In this document: one piece after another, positions 34,880 to 46,300 of the stretch
Position numbering within the stretch: the stretch's first letter is position 1
Layout of the letters: every line of letters begins with the position of its first letter
DNA from: Diphasiastrum complanatum
Taxonomy: Eukaryota > Streptophyta > Lycopodiopsida > Lycopodiales > Lycopodiaceae
Assembly: GCA_029204225.1 (NCBI GenBank)
Contig: MU831918.1
Coordinates: forward strand, 1-64,000
Direction: 5' to 3'
DNA length: 64,000 nucleotides
The notes under the pieces: generated by a model
The model's database searches: none
What the model was told of the DNA's origin: nothing
The model's input: the letters and a program-made list of their open reading frames with translations, nothing else
Made by a program: the position numbers and the translations under genes

Positions 34880-36170
34880 CATGAACTTAAAAGTTGGCTA
34901 GCCTAGTGGAGAAATTGAATGCATCGATGGGGAAAGTTTGTGGTTACGGTACGTCCTAAATATTGCATTGGGTGATTTCTCTGTGTTTGATGATAGGTCT
35001 AATTTATGTCACTTCTTTTTATCAATATGCTTGACACGGTAGTTTGTTGTAGATGATGGATGATGGGGATGAAGTGACAGTGCCAGTGACAAATTTGTCC
35101 GAGAGGTGGTCCACGACATAGGACAATTACAATCTGAAATGGACAATATATGAAGCTGCTATGGGAGATTTAGAAAATACAATCTTGCAAAGTGCAAGAA
35201 AAAAAGTCCTTTTTGTTAGGACGATATGTTGGTGATGGCCCAACATTCTAGAATCTCCTTGATAGAGTTTGTGCTAGAAGAAGAAATTCTATAGTAGGTG
35301 GTGCATTTTCTGGTAGCATTAATAGCTTCATGGAGAAAATAGACTTGACAGGAAAAGGACGAGATGTGAATGCACCAATGATAGATGTAAGACGAAAGAG
35401 ACCAGTAGATCAATGAAAAAATGTACTGCCAATGTTTCTCGTTGCCCAAACATAGAGCATGTACAAAGAGTGCGTGCAAAAACTAAGGGAAGTGTGGCAA
35501 GTTGCATCTGCTTACCACCTCCGATTGTGCCAGGGTGTGCATGCTTGCAACTATGTGCCAATATATTGGAAAGAGAACTAAACAATAGTTGGTGGGCCAT
35601 TAGGTGTCTCAGAATAGGGAGTACCATGTCTCCAACAATCAGCGGTGCGTTGAATCAGGGTAGTTATATTTTGGAGACACGTTCAACTAGGCACGATGTA
35701 CTGCAAGAAATGGATATGCCACATGATGCCAATCCAAATCACCCATGCACAAATTCTACACCAAACAAGACTTCTAGACGTAGCTAGATGAGACGCCGAT
35801 ATGGTATATCAAAAGCCACAAAAGAGAGGATGGAGAGGGGGTTGTCATTAAAATGTCTTGTTTGAGAGGTAACCAAACATCTTGAGGACAACGAGGAGTA
35901 ATTACAATGTCATTGAGAGTTTTGAAAGTTCAAATACAGGTCTTGTTTATCACATTTCAATATGCATAGAGCCTTCATGCACTTGTCCAGATTTCTCTCA
36001 AAACATGGCTTCAAATTTTTTTTTGCCATGTAAACATTTATATTTTGTTTATTTGTGTGTTAAGGGATTGGACGTGATCGAGAATATGTTCATTCACCAA
36101 CCAATTCTGGACAAGCAAGATTTTTTTCATGTGTTGGCATTGCCTTCACATAATATGGCATAACGATCAC
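34880..36170 (+). pseudogene. Decayed SWIM zinc-finger gene
   Basis: Frames on the plus strand include 35413-35787 (NIEHVQRVRAKTKGSVASC, LQLCANILERELNNSWWAI) and 35882-36163 (EPSCTCPDFSQNM, then PCKHLYFVYLCVKGLDV, then MFIHQPILDKQDFF). The C-T-C...C-K-H spacing fits a SWIM finger, known from MULE/FAR1 transposases and E3 ligases. The region upstream (34880-35400) has stops in every frame. Relics of the same gene are at 8830-9085 and 18040-18310, so it is a dispersed family, probably mobile. No catalytic domain was recognised. Confidence 0.5.
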
Positions 36171-36174
36171 CAAT

Positions 36175-37000
36175 CACTTTTGTTTTGTCAGTCAATGAGT
36201 GAAAAATATAGAAACAAAAACAGTCTGCCTAAGCCATCCTCACTTTTGGACAATGCAACTTTGTTTCTATTATATAGTAATGAAACTTTTTTTGTGCATC
36301 CTCAGATATAGTTTCACTTATATTTATTGTTGGATATTGCAATATCTCCCTTTTCGGTTTAATGTGGCATCGAATCTCATTTTATCATCTTCATTGGTGG
36401 ATAGTACAATCTTGGACTTTCACAACACCCTAAGCCGTAAGAAACTCAGATTTTTTTTTTTTAAATGATGGTTATTGCAATTCCAAATGAGTACTTGTTG
36501 CATTTGGTTCAGATTATTTACATTGAAACTCTAAATGTGGCTATTTAAGAATAAAACACTCACTAAACTCAGCAAATTGTCCAATCCCCTTATGAAGAAT
36601 GAATGACCTAATTTTTTTTTTTTTGGTTTAGATGTTGCAAGTCTCATTTACTTAATATAAATTAAAATCCCTCTTTTTTTATTCACCCTAATAATTTTTC
36701 ACTTTCTTTATAACTTGAAAATCCTGGGACAATCCATGGTATTAAAGTTTACCTGTTTTTTTTTTGGTAAGCATGTCACGTGAAACAGCTTGCATAGGGG
36801 AGCTATTTTTATGTTGTTGTATAGACACCCCTTTGTCTTGTAAGAGAGTAAAAAGAGAAAGCCTTTCTCCCAGATGTGCCATGATCCATCCCTTCAAATT
36901 TCATAGCTCTAGGCCAAGTGTGCACTTCACTTCAATAAATGACCGAATGTTGTGTTGCCGCTCGCAGCTCTATCCCAATCCCAAAATACCTCCGGGACTA
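36175..37000. other. No gene seen; 3' flank of the NPF gene
   Basis: AT-rich with poly-T runs at 36453-36464, 36610-36624 and 36756-36766. No polyadenylation signal is assigned. Confidence 0.5.
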
Positions 37001-37001
37001 T

Positions 37002-39362
37002 CTATAATCGACTAATCTGAACTTGCTCTCTCCACGATCTTCTGGATAGAAACTTCTTATATTTCTGCAATATTCTACTCCTTAACCAGAAACGAGGATT
37101 CTCAGCTGGTGCAGTGGTAAGATCAATTTGATTAATGGTTGGTACTCTCGTCAATTTCTTTGATTCCGGGACGTTTGTGGCAGGATGACTGCTGTGAGAG
37201 TTTTCTTCTTGATCTCTTTCCAGAGGTAAAATCTCCTCGAACTTTGGACTTTTGTAGTGCCATGCCCAGAACAAGTAGCTGAGCAGATTTAGGAAGTTGA
37301 GCAGTGCTTGGAGCCAGTAGAAATAGCTGAGCTTACTGCGGTTCAAGTTGTTCTGCAGCCAGCCTCCGCTTTTGCCATTGCTGGTAGTTTTGTTCACTAC
37401 TGACACAAGCCCACTGCTGAAGAAGTTCCCCAACGCGATGGAAACAAACGATAAAGACGTGGACATGCTTCGCATACTAGGTGGTGAATGGCTGTACAAA
37501 AATTCCATCAACCCAACGAATGTGAACATGTCTGCAAGCCCAAGGATGAAGTATTGCGGAGCAAGCCAGTAGATTTTGAGAGGGATTCTGGCTTTCGGAT
37601 CATCAAGAAGTGAATGATCTGTAGCGACATCCACTCGCTTCATCTCAACCAAGGCGGCCACTATCATGGAGAGCATGGATAGAGCCAAACCTGTCCCAAT
37701 CCTCTGCAGATGAGTGATTCCCTGCGTTTGTCCAGTGAGGCGGCGTGCTAATGGAATGATTAGAAGGTCGTAGACAGGAAGAAAACCTATTTGAACGATT
37801 AGAGGGAAGGATAAGAACGATGCCGGGGGGATTTCGAAATGACTCCCTATCCTGCGATCCATGGTGTTTCCCTGTCCCACGTAAAATGTCTGAATCTGTG
37901 AAAGAGCGCTATTCATGATGATCGTGCTGGCAAATATAGGCAAAATATGGACCATCGCTTTGACTTCTTCTACCTCTGTAACGGTACAGAGGCGCCAAGG
38001 CGATGCTGGCTGATTTCCATCTAATCGACTTGTGCTGGCATCTGTTATAATAGCCGCGTTGTCAAAAAACCTGCCATGAAGAATCGTATCTGGTTATCCA
38101 ATCGCAAAAACTGACTGAAAGATTTGATGAGAAATAAATTAATGCTGCTAATTTCTGCTCGCATATCTTGAGGAGCCATGAAATCACAGAATTTCTGAAA
38201 ATGCACGCATAATTAGACAGATATGAAGGCTGGTTTCTTACCTGAGATTGTGTGTGTGATGCATTTTGTATGCTCGATATCTAGACTGGTGAGCATCTTG
38301 AATTTCGTATAACTCTCTCTCAGAAGCCAAATTTTGAACTTTTCTATTTCTAAACGCTGAGACCACAACCTGAGCTATTCGTGTAAGTGGACTTCCAACG
38401 CGCTCTTTAGACTTGTAATGGCATGATCCTAAAGAGATCGTTACCAAACCTGCAAGCATGGCCACGAACGCTATACCAAAGCCCAAAGAGTGAGAAACGT
38501 TATCCTGCACGTACACCAACACAGTGACGCCGATGAGCGCGCCCATGCAGAAACTGAACCAAAACCAGTTGAAAAATGTTGAAATCATTATCTCATCTTC
38601 AGGATCGCGCTCGTTAAATTGGTCTGCACCCAGCGCTGGCAGATTGGGCTTGAGTATCCCAGTTCCAGTAGCGACCAGGTAAAGACCTAAGAAGAAGACG
38701 GCCTTCTTCAACCCTTGTTCGTGGCAAGAATGAGCAACTAGGGAGGTACATGGCAATGGCTTTAAAGAAGACAAGGCTGTAGAGAGGGTCATAACGAAAT
38801 AGCCCTGGATAGAAAAGACAAATTGTTTGATTTAGAAGTCAATTAGAATCTGGAGAAGACTGATGATAATGAAAGCTTTATACGATATCATTTCTGGGGG
38901 TGTAGTAGATAATCACAAGCATACCAGTAGCTGAATGGTCACCGCAATTAAAAGCGTGGAAAACCTGCTCAGCCATGTGTCGGAAATAAATCCTCCTACA
39001 AGGGAGATCAGGTATGCTGCTCCCATGAAGTTGGTCGCTCCATTTGCTGAGGACGTGATTGGGAAGTGCATTACTTTGAAGAGATATTCGAACAAGTTCA
39101 CAGCAACAGATAGGTACGCCATTGTTTCCATGGCCTCCATGACTGTTGCATTAATAGCTAATCAGCTCCCTTGGAACATCGTCCATCAATGGAAAACTTA
39201 ATTTATGATTCTACAAACTGCGAAGCATAAGCTTGATGTGCTATAGTTTGAAATAGCAATCACAGAAGCTGTGGTCTGGAGTTGATATTTACATAGAATA
39301 AAAGGGGCTGAGGTCCAGCCGGAAGAATTGGCAATGATAGCTGCCGCAGGGATCGGACACAT
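37002..39362 (-). CDS. NRT1/PTR family (NPF) proton-coupled transporter, four exons
   Basis: Plasma- or organelle-membrane major-facilitator transporter of nitrate, peptides or other small solutes. Exons: 39362-39293 (ATG; MCPIPAAAIIANSSGWTSAP), 39157-38925, 38804-38242, 38070-37002. All introns are GT-AG (135, 120, 171 bp) and the exons sum to 1935 bp, a clean 644-residue frame; an in-frame TAG lies just upstream of the ATG. Family marks: GWTSAPFIL then MEAMETMAYLSVAVNL (TM1), GTGILKPNLPALGADQFN (PTR signature), FFNWFWFSFCMGALIG, TFYVGQGNTMDRRIG, and FLPVYDLLIIPLARRLTG. The TM1 ExxE[K/R] proton motif reads EAMET, with Thr for the basic residue. Substrate cannot be told. Only intact host gene here. 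The exon 1 call was made by eye. Confidence 0.88.
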
Positions 39363-39502
39363 ATTGAGAGTTGCAGTGATTATCTAGATAATTGTGGACG
39401 ATTACAAGAACATAGGAGCTTCGTTGATGTTAGAGATAGAGCATAACCGCCTTGAAGATAGGAGCAAAATTCATGTTAGAGATACTATTGGGTAATTAAG
39501 TC

Positions 39503-39510
39503 GTTTATAC
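39503..39510 (-). promoter_or_regulatory. Candidate TATA box of the NPF gene
   Basis: The minus strand reads GTATAAAC about 142 bp upstream of the NPF ATG, a plausible distance for a TATA box plus a leader of about 110 bp. No other core element is assigned. Confidence 0.35.
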
Positions 39511-39519
39511 TCGCTCGAG

Positions 39520-40700
39520 CTCATTATAAGTCAGGTGTTAAAATTCAAGGGATTTTAAAATTCAAAACGAAATTACCATTTAGTGGAACCTTGATACATG
39601 AGTAGCAAATACTAACCAACCACTCCTGCTCAATCCACAATCGAAATAAAAAACGCCTCAAGTGCAATGACCATAATGTTCCTTTTGCATAATACACAGA
39701 CATGCGACTAAGAAAATTTTGACAGCTTTCACACAACCAGGATAGCTAACCAGCTTGACTCACCATTGCGTGGTAGCAGCTGATAAGCTGCTTGCTAGTC
39801 GCCTTAAAATCTCAAAAAATAGAACACTATCTTATGGTTTTGACTGTTATAAGCTCACTGTATATCGGCACAAGTGCTGCGGGCACGAACAAGTACTCCT
39901 GCTTATCCATGATCCACATATGCCTTCCCAGTGTTAGCCCATTAAAGATCTGCAGCCGTATGACAGGGATCTGCTCCAATCCGATGCAGATGACGGCAAA
40001 AGTTGATAACGCACATATATCTGCCAGGCCGGGGAAAAAAACAAAGAGAGTCCGGACAGGAAATAGCAGCACCATTAGAAAGGAGCACTACGACATTTAG
40101 ATGACGAAGAAGATGAAGGACGGAAAGGGAAAAAGGGAAGGAAAGGAGGACATAACAAAAAGATGACAACGAGTGGACGTACAAAAGAGAAAGAAAGATA
40201 ACTAGAATGTACGAAAGTAAATGAGGAGGAGACTTAGTCCATCAATAACAAGTGATCTTCCAAGAGGATATGAAGAGCTATGAAGAAAAATATAAGGACT
40301 AGGTAGCGTGCGTGAGCAGGCCCGCTACCGGCTGTAGCATGCAACCTTTATGCACCGAGCCGCCCTGCGACGAGGTGCATTGAAGGCTGCTTGCTACTAG
40401 GTAGCAGGTCTGCTCAAGCCTGCTAACGGGCATAATTGAAGTTTGAGCCTTTCAATTGAAAGGCCCAAACTAACATGAGTTTAAACATTTGTGGTCAGAT
40501 CCAATTAAAATCTGCCACCTGTCCACTATGAGCCCAAACACCAATTATGAGCAAAAAAGCTTCACTCTTTAAATAAATATAACTGTAATACTTAATTGAC
40601 GTTCCCATATTTTTGGGATTTTTAGGCCCTATATTATTTTGCATAATATAGGCCCCAGTCATCTTTTTCTATTTTTAGATTAAAATTGTTCCCAGGTGCG
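39520..40700. other. NPF upstream region; no gene recognised
   Basis: A minus-strand open frame of 82 codons at 39827-40075 is hydrophobic but matches nothing I know. Around 40300-40440 there is a GC-richer patch with repeated gtagc, ctgctac and gcctgct words in both orientations. Confidence 0.4.
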
Positions 40701-40708
40701 ACAACGCG

Positions 40709-40709
<1 letters not shown>

Positions 40710-40778
<69 letters not shown>

Positions 40779-40938
40779 CGTGTGGAGGGAGAGAGCGGAG
40801 AGAGAGGATAGAGTGCGAAGGGAGAGAAGGAGAGGGTGGAGAGAGGATAAAGCATGGAGGGGAAGAGAGAGAGAGAGAGAGCGAGGAGAGAGAGCGTGCA
40901 GAGGGGGAGAGAGAGACCGTAGAGAGAGAGAGAGCACG

Positions 40939-40996
<58 letters not shown>
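40710..40996. repeat. Compound (GA)n microsatellite
   Basis: Pure GA at 40710-40772 and about 40940-40995 flanks an interrupted purine tract containing gcgtggaggg-like breaks. Large Arg/Glu or Leu/Ser open frames on both strands here are repeat artefacts. Confidence 0.95.
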
Positions 40997-40998
<2 letters not shown>

Positions 40999-40999
40999 G

Positions 41000-42110
41000 T
41001 GGCATTTCAAACTCATATTATTTTGAAGATCTTGCTCTATAAGAATTCCAAGAATAAAACTTAATAGCCAAGACAAATTCTATAGAAATATGTCTCTTTG
41101 TTGATTGTGGACTTATTTATGGATGAATTCAAATATTTGCACAATATAATGCTCTAGAATATTCTTTTGTGCAAAACCTAACTATAAGAGAAAAGCAATA
41201 ATGAAATCAAACCACTTTTGAATATAAAATAGTGAAAATCATTAGGACATTATAATTCAAATTTGTTGGAAACTTTTATATAATGCAAAAAAAATTCATC
41301 CTTAGAATTTTGGGGAAAGTTACCAAGTTGCCAAACAATGCTTCAATGTAGCATTTCCACCTACAATTTGTATTATTTTTTGAACTATAAAGTTTGGCCC
41401 AAAAAAACTAAGAGATAGAATATAAAAGTTGAAACTACATGACCTTTCATGTTGTCAAATCATCAATCTTGTGGTCCACATAAAGTTTTTTAAGCATATA
41501 ATGCACTTTAATATCTCCATAAAGAATTTAGACCTCAAAGTCAAACGTGTGGGCCAGCATAGAAAACATCAATCGTAAAGATAAAATCCTTGAGAATGGT
41601 TCATTCATTTATTTTTTCTCTCGTATGTCCTCATGTTTGCATCAATTTGCACTCAAAATAATGACCTCAAGGAGAGGAAAGAAAGTCCTTACCAACTCGT
41701 CGTCACTTAGGGAGGACATCCAATCATTTAGTTGTGAAAAATGATTTTTTTAGTAACCTTTCCACTAAGTTCAACTCTTGTTTGTTTATGGCTCAGCCTT
41801 TGCCTTCATGTTAATTTTCTGGGAGTTAAGCGTCACTAAACAATCCATTGTCGATCACATTAATATCTTTCTCTTATATACAACAATGATATTACTTTGC
41901 ACAAGCATCATTATGTACAATATTAACATTATTAGTCCACATTATAGAAACGGCCAAATTTTCACCTGTGTGGGCTCTTAGATGTCTTCTCCTTCACAAG
42001 CAAACTAGAATCAGAACTCAATTCTCTATTGCCACTTGTAGCACTTGTATCCAACTTGCCTATGGTGGGGTAACCCTGCATCTTACAAGCAGTGCCCTGG
42101 TTGGCCCCAA
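41000..42110. other. No recognisable gene
   Basis: AT-rich, with short frames lacking motifs. Sequence just before 42111 borders the 213-bp tandem duplication. Confidence 0.5.
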
Positions 42111-42465
42111 TGCAGCAACATTTACACATTTTGAAATATTATTTGTGGTAAACACTTGAATAGTTGCCCGTTGTGCCCAAACAATGTGGGTAGGATATGA
42201 AAACATGCATATCCAACAAAACTTGGCAATGCATTCAAAATAGACACAAAGCTACATCCATTATTTTACGACCATGTGTTGTTTCTCCAACTACAAACAT
42301 GAGCGGCAAAGCCTCGATCACATTGCAGCAACATTTACACATTTTAAAATATTATTCGTGGTAAACATTTGAATAGTTGCTCGTTGTGCCCAAACAATGT
42401 GGGCAGGATTTGAAAACTTGCATATCCAACAGAACTTGGCAATGCATTCAAAATAGACAAAAGAT
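42111..42465. repeat. 213-bp tandem duplication, second unit split by a retrotransposon
   Basis: Unit 1 is 42111-42323. Unit 2 starts at 42324 (tgcagcaacatttacac...), is interrupted at 42465 by the element 42466-47001, and resumes at 47002 (agctacatccattatttt) to 47070. Joined, unit 2 is within a few bases of unit 1. The uninterrupted unit at 42249-42265 shows the empty insertion site. Confidence 0.9.
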
Positions 42466-43166
42466 TGTGAAAGTACTGTACTTTAGGACCATAAATGGAT
42501 CTACAAAAGATCCACAAGAGTGATTGGATGCTTGCTTAACAATCTATCAGAAAACTAGACACAAAAAAGTTGATCTAGATTGGCAATTTGACAAACAACA
42601 AGCATTAACAATCAAAAGCATTGATCAACATTGAAATCCGAGCCCACATGTGTGTACTACAGGCTGTAGTACGGCCTTCAACTTGAGAAACAAGTAGAAA
42701 TTGATTTGGTTTCATTTGGATCACAAAAACTCAATGTACATAGTGAACTAGCTTGAGATTGCCAATGAGCTCCAAAAATATTCTATCTTCTCACTATGGA
42801 GAGAGGGAATACATAGCAAATTCGACTTCCTTCTTGAAGTTAGGTGGATTTCCAGCATGTAATAAGGAAGTTAACTCACTCTCCTTGACCTAAAATGAAA
42901 CCCTAGTCTATTTCCTAGAGTTATGCTTGGTAGGTAGCTAGTTGGTCAAATTTTCATCTTAAACTTAGGTGTAGGTCCTATAAAGTAGGGATGACTACCA
43001 AATAGACATGACCAACTCTCTTGACTTGACCTAACCTATATTAGGAGTGGGTTGCCATGTGGAATCTTGGACTTACATGTGTGGAACCCAATTATACACA
43101 ATATTTACAATGTTCTACACGGTCTTTGATCAAGCTAGATTTGCCAATTTTTGGCAATTCTTCACA
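42466..43166 (-). repeat. 3' LTR (701 bp)
   Basis: Reads on the minus strand from TGTGAAGAATTGCC (43166) to GTACTTTCACA (42466). Same length as 46301-47001 and 59331-60031. Confidence 0.92.
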
Positions 43167-43178
43167 CTCCTCCTCAAA
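43167..43178 (-). promoter_or_regulatory. Polypurine tract
   Basis: Minus strand TTTGAGGAGGAG immediately before the 3' LTR; primes plus-strand DNA synthesis in LTR retrotransposons. Confidence 0.85.
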
Positions 43179-43379
43179 TTTAGCTTGATCTATCTACAAC
43201 TCTCTTGCTAGATGAATGAATGCTTTTAGAAGTGTCTAAAAAATCCAGCTACAAACAAGGAACTTTTGAGACGAATGATGTCCATGAAGGATCTTTCACC
43301 ACCTCTTAGAGGATCCCTTACAAGATGTTCCATAAATGTGTCTATATACATGTAGCACTCTTCAAAACTAAACATTATG

Positions 43380-43740
43380 CCCAGCCATGGATTCCAAGGC
43401 ATTTTGTGCACTTGAAGATACATCAGTAAAACTATTAAGTGCATACATATTGTTGCCAAAGACAACTTGCCTTGCTTGATCCATATGATTGAGCCTAGAT
43501 GGCTCCATCTTGATACTCATGGTTCTTCTTGGAGTCCTCAGGTCTTGAACTTGCTCCTCCACTTGACTTGACTCCAAACCATCAATGAATTGAATAAGGT
43601 GTTGATCCAAAGGTGCTTCTTCAAGTTTACAAATCTTCCACTCTTGAAAGATCACATTTCCACCATTGACAAATTCTTTGGTTGAAAACAAGTAGATTCT
43701 ACAATCTCTACTTGAAGAGCAAAACACTACCATTATTCCT
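43380..43740 (-). pseudogene. Copia hinge fragment after deleted integrase
   Basis: The minus strand has DCRIYLFSTKEFVNGGNVIF (the YRIYxPSTxxVxxSRDVxF motif after integrase), then QVEEQVQDLRTPRRTM and an Asn/Ser-rich stretch, the linker before RT. RT itself never follows; sequence passes within 200 bp to the polypurine tract. Upstream, the frame joins protease-derived sequence with no integrase core between. Confidence 0.65.
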
Positions 43741-43989
43741 ATAATTGAAATAGGATAATCTTTGGTCCTTACATTGGAATGATCATGCACAAAGCATGTG
43801 GACACAAAGATTTCCAAAGCAAATGATGTTTCATCTTTTATGACTCTATTCAAACTATTACAAAAATAGTTATCCAATGAAATTGCTTTATCAACAACGT
43901 CTTGTCATACAAAGTAATAAACACCATGAATCTTAAAGGTAAGAAACAAGTCACCTCATGTCTACTACTACTTTCCAAAAAGTATTCAA

Positions 43990-45420
43990 AGATAGTAGAC
44001 TCTCCAATGCTCACCACCCTTGCAAGATGCACACTTGAATGGACAATTTGCATGCAATTCGATGACTCGGCCTTTGTCATTGAGGACTCCCTTGGAACTC
44101 TCATGCTTTGAGGCTGATCCTCAAGATCTTCCTCCTTTTGATGCTCCTCCTCAATGCAAGCAAGATCACACTTTGCCAAGATCTCCTCTTGAGTGATCTC
44201 CTCCTTTGCCAAGCTCATTCTCTCAAAAGCAACACTAGCTTCCAACTTAAACAATCTTCCATGCTTAAATCCCTTTGCAATGCAAACATCATTCTTCAAG
44301 ATGAAACAAACACCATGATTAAAGTGGACATCCAAACCACTTTCTAAGAGTAGACCAACACTAAGCATATTCTTGGTGATTGATGGTACATAAAGGACAT
44401 TTTCTAGATCCATGCATTTTGAGGATTCTAGACACAAAGAGATGGTGCCAACACCATCTATCCTACACTCTTCATCATTTGCAGTAAAGACAAACTTTTT
44501 AGCATCATAGAAATAGTGGAAGGTTAAGAAAAAGTCCTTTTCACGAGACATGTGGGAGCTAGCCCCACTGTCGATCCACCAATTGTCTCTTGAATTGCTA
44601 TTGCTTGTTGGTGAGGATGTAGATGCCATCAAGAATACATCTACTTCATCCTCCTCCTCCTCCTTTGCAAGGTTTCCTTGTTTGTCCTCCTCTACTTGTG
44701 CTCTTAGCCTCTTGTAGCATTCAGATGCATAATGCCCCTTCTTTCCACAAAATAAGCATTTTTGCTTTGACTTGTCCTTTGAGCTTGATGCGTCATCCTC
44801 TTCTTTAGCCTCCTTTGGATGCTTCTTCTTTCCATTGGTCTTCTTTTTGCCCTTGAATGAGAAATTGGCTTTCTCATCACCATCCTGCAAAGACAAGGAA
44901 CTCATCCTAGACTTTGCATGGAGCATCCTACACTCTTCAGCCACTAATACACTATGAAGTCTTTCTATAGTTGGCAAAGTGTCTTGGATGGCAAAACTTT
45001 GGACCAAATTTGCAAAGTCATCTCCTAGACCATTAAGGACAATTTGTACAAGCTCTCCATCATGAATCTTCTCTCCAATGGAAGCCAACTCCCTATTTAC
45101 AGACTTGATTCTGAGTACATAATCTTGTGCACTCTCCTCACTTCTATGTTTTGCAAAATTTGATTTCTAAGCATAAGAACTCTAGAAGTGTTGCTAGACT
45201 CATAGGTTGATAATAAAGACTCCTTCTTGTATCTAGCTAACTCATGTGCACCTAGAGGTTCATCTTCATCTTCAATCAAGAACTCATAAAGGTCTTGGAG
45301 CACCAAGAGTGACTCCATCCTAACCTTCCAAATAGCATAATTTGTAGAATTCAACCTCTCACTAGCTTCTAGAAGGTATGCTCCAGCGGATCCCATCTTA
45401 CTAGTGACTTCTACAAACAA
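43990..45420 (-). pseudogene. Copia gag-protease with internal deletion
   Basis: Starts at the ATG near 45396 (MGSAGAYLLEASERLNSTNY). Relative to the intact relative at 60837 it lacks about 38 codons after LARYKK and joins to STYESSNTSRV, and it has a frameshift near 45150. The long frame (45088-43850) includes ELVQIVLNGLGDDFANLVQ, a full zinc knuckle CLFCGKKGHYASEC, protease WWIDSGASSHMSR and ENVLYVPSITKNMLSVGLL. After protease the frame changes to KCDLACIEEEHQKEEDLED and PQSMRVPRES, which is not a pre-integrase domain but looks hinge-like. No pre-integrase motif is present. Confidence 0.8.
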
Positions 45421-45539
45421 GAAATAGATTTGATTGACTTAAAACTCACAAAGGTCTCACACTTGCAGTGTTTCACTCAAATTTGATTTCTAATCCAACA
45501 AATGGACTTATAATCACAGTTCTATCACTCCCTCACAAA

Positions 45540-45625
45540 ACCCAACGGGGTTGGCTCAGTTGGTTGGCTTGGCATCCAAAGTTTCTTTGGTCCCAGGTTC
45601 GAGCCTCCCCTTGGAAACCAAGAAG
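45540..45625 (+). mobile_element. 86-bp tRNA-like retroposon (SINE), copy 2
   Basis: Flanked by a 14-bp target-site duplication cactccctcacaaa (45526-45539, 45626-45639). Box A TGGCTCAGTTGG and box B GGTTCGAGCC. About 97 percent like copy 1 at 10298 over the shared part. The related leader at 60690-60715 lacks it, giving an empty site. Confidence 0.9.
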
Positions 45626-46287
45626 CACTCCCTCACAAAGCTGGAATAAAGATAAGATGAAGCGAAAACTACTTTCAAACAAATCTTGCCAAGAAATGAA
45701 TTTGATTGTCTCTAGAAACTCACTAAGGTCTCTCTCTTGTAGTTTTTCACTCAAATTAGATTTCTAATCCAACAAATGGACTTATAATCTCAGTTCTAGC
45801 ACTCCCTCACAAAGTTGGAATGAAGATAAGATGATGTGAAATCTACTTACAATCAAATCTTGCCAATTTTGGCTATTTTTGGACAAAAAATGACTTAATC
45901 TCTTTCACACTTTTGATGTACTTTCAAGACCTATAAAAAAAGTTTAGAGGACCTTATTTCAGCCTAGATTAATTAGATCTCACGACCCTAAGTCAAATCT
46001 AATCAATGGCACTCAATCTTGGTAGCTTATCCTAAGATTTCCACCAAAAATTACATCAAAAGCTCACAAATTGAATTTCTTTGGATCAAATGAATACCAT
46101 GCATTAAATGCAAGTTCAGAGGTGCCCACAAATGTGGATAGTACGGATTTGGACCCCTACCAAGTTTGGGATTAAATCTCCTCACCAAAATCAAGATTCT
46201 AGCTTGCCCTCTCAATACTAGCTTTTTAGCACCAAAACTTGCTAAAAATGGATTTGCATTAGATCAATGGCTTATGCTCTTGTACTT

Positions 46288-46300
46288 GGCTCTGATATTA
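46288..46300 (-). promoter_or_regulatory. Mutated primer-binding site
   Basis: Minus strand TAATATCAGAGCC directly after the 5' LTR; the standard site is TGGTATCAGAGCC. Two G-to-A changes at the 5' end would weaken initiator-tRNA pairing. Confidence 0.8.

Noticed and set aside
39827-40075. Hydrophobic 82-codon minus-strand frame upstream of NPF
   Set aside because: No recognisable family and no link to the NPF exons, whose first exon is accounted for at 39293-39362.
40634-41076. Several overlapping long open frames on both strands
   Set aside because: All derive from GA repeats at 40710-40996; no non-repeat motif.
45540-45625. A functional tRNA gene (boxes A and B present)
   Set aside because: No normal anticodon arm or acceptor stem can be drawn, and each copy is bordered by its own target-site duplication, so it is a retroposon.
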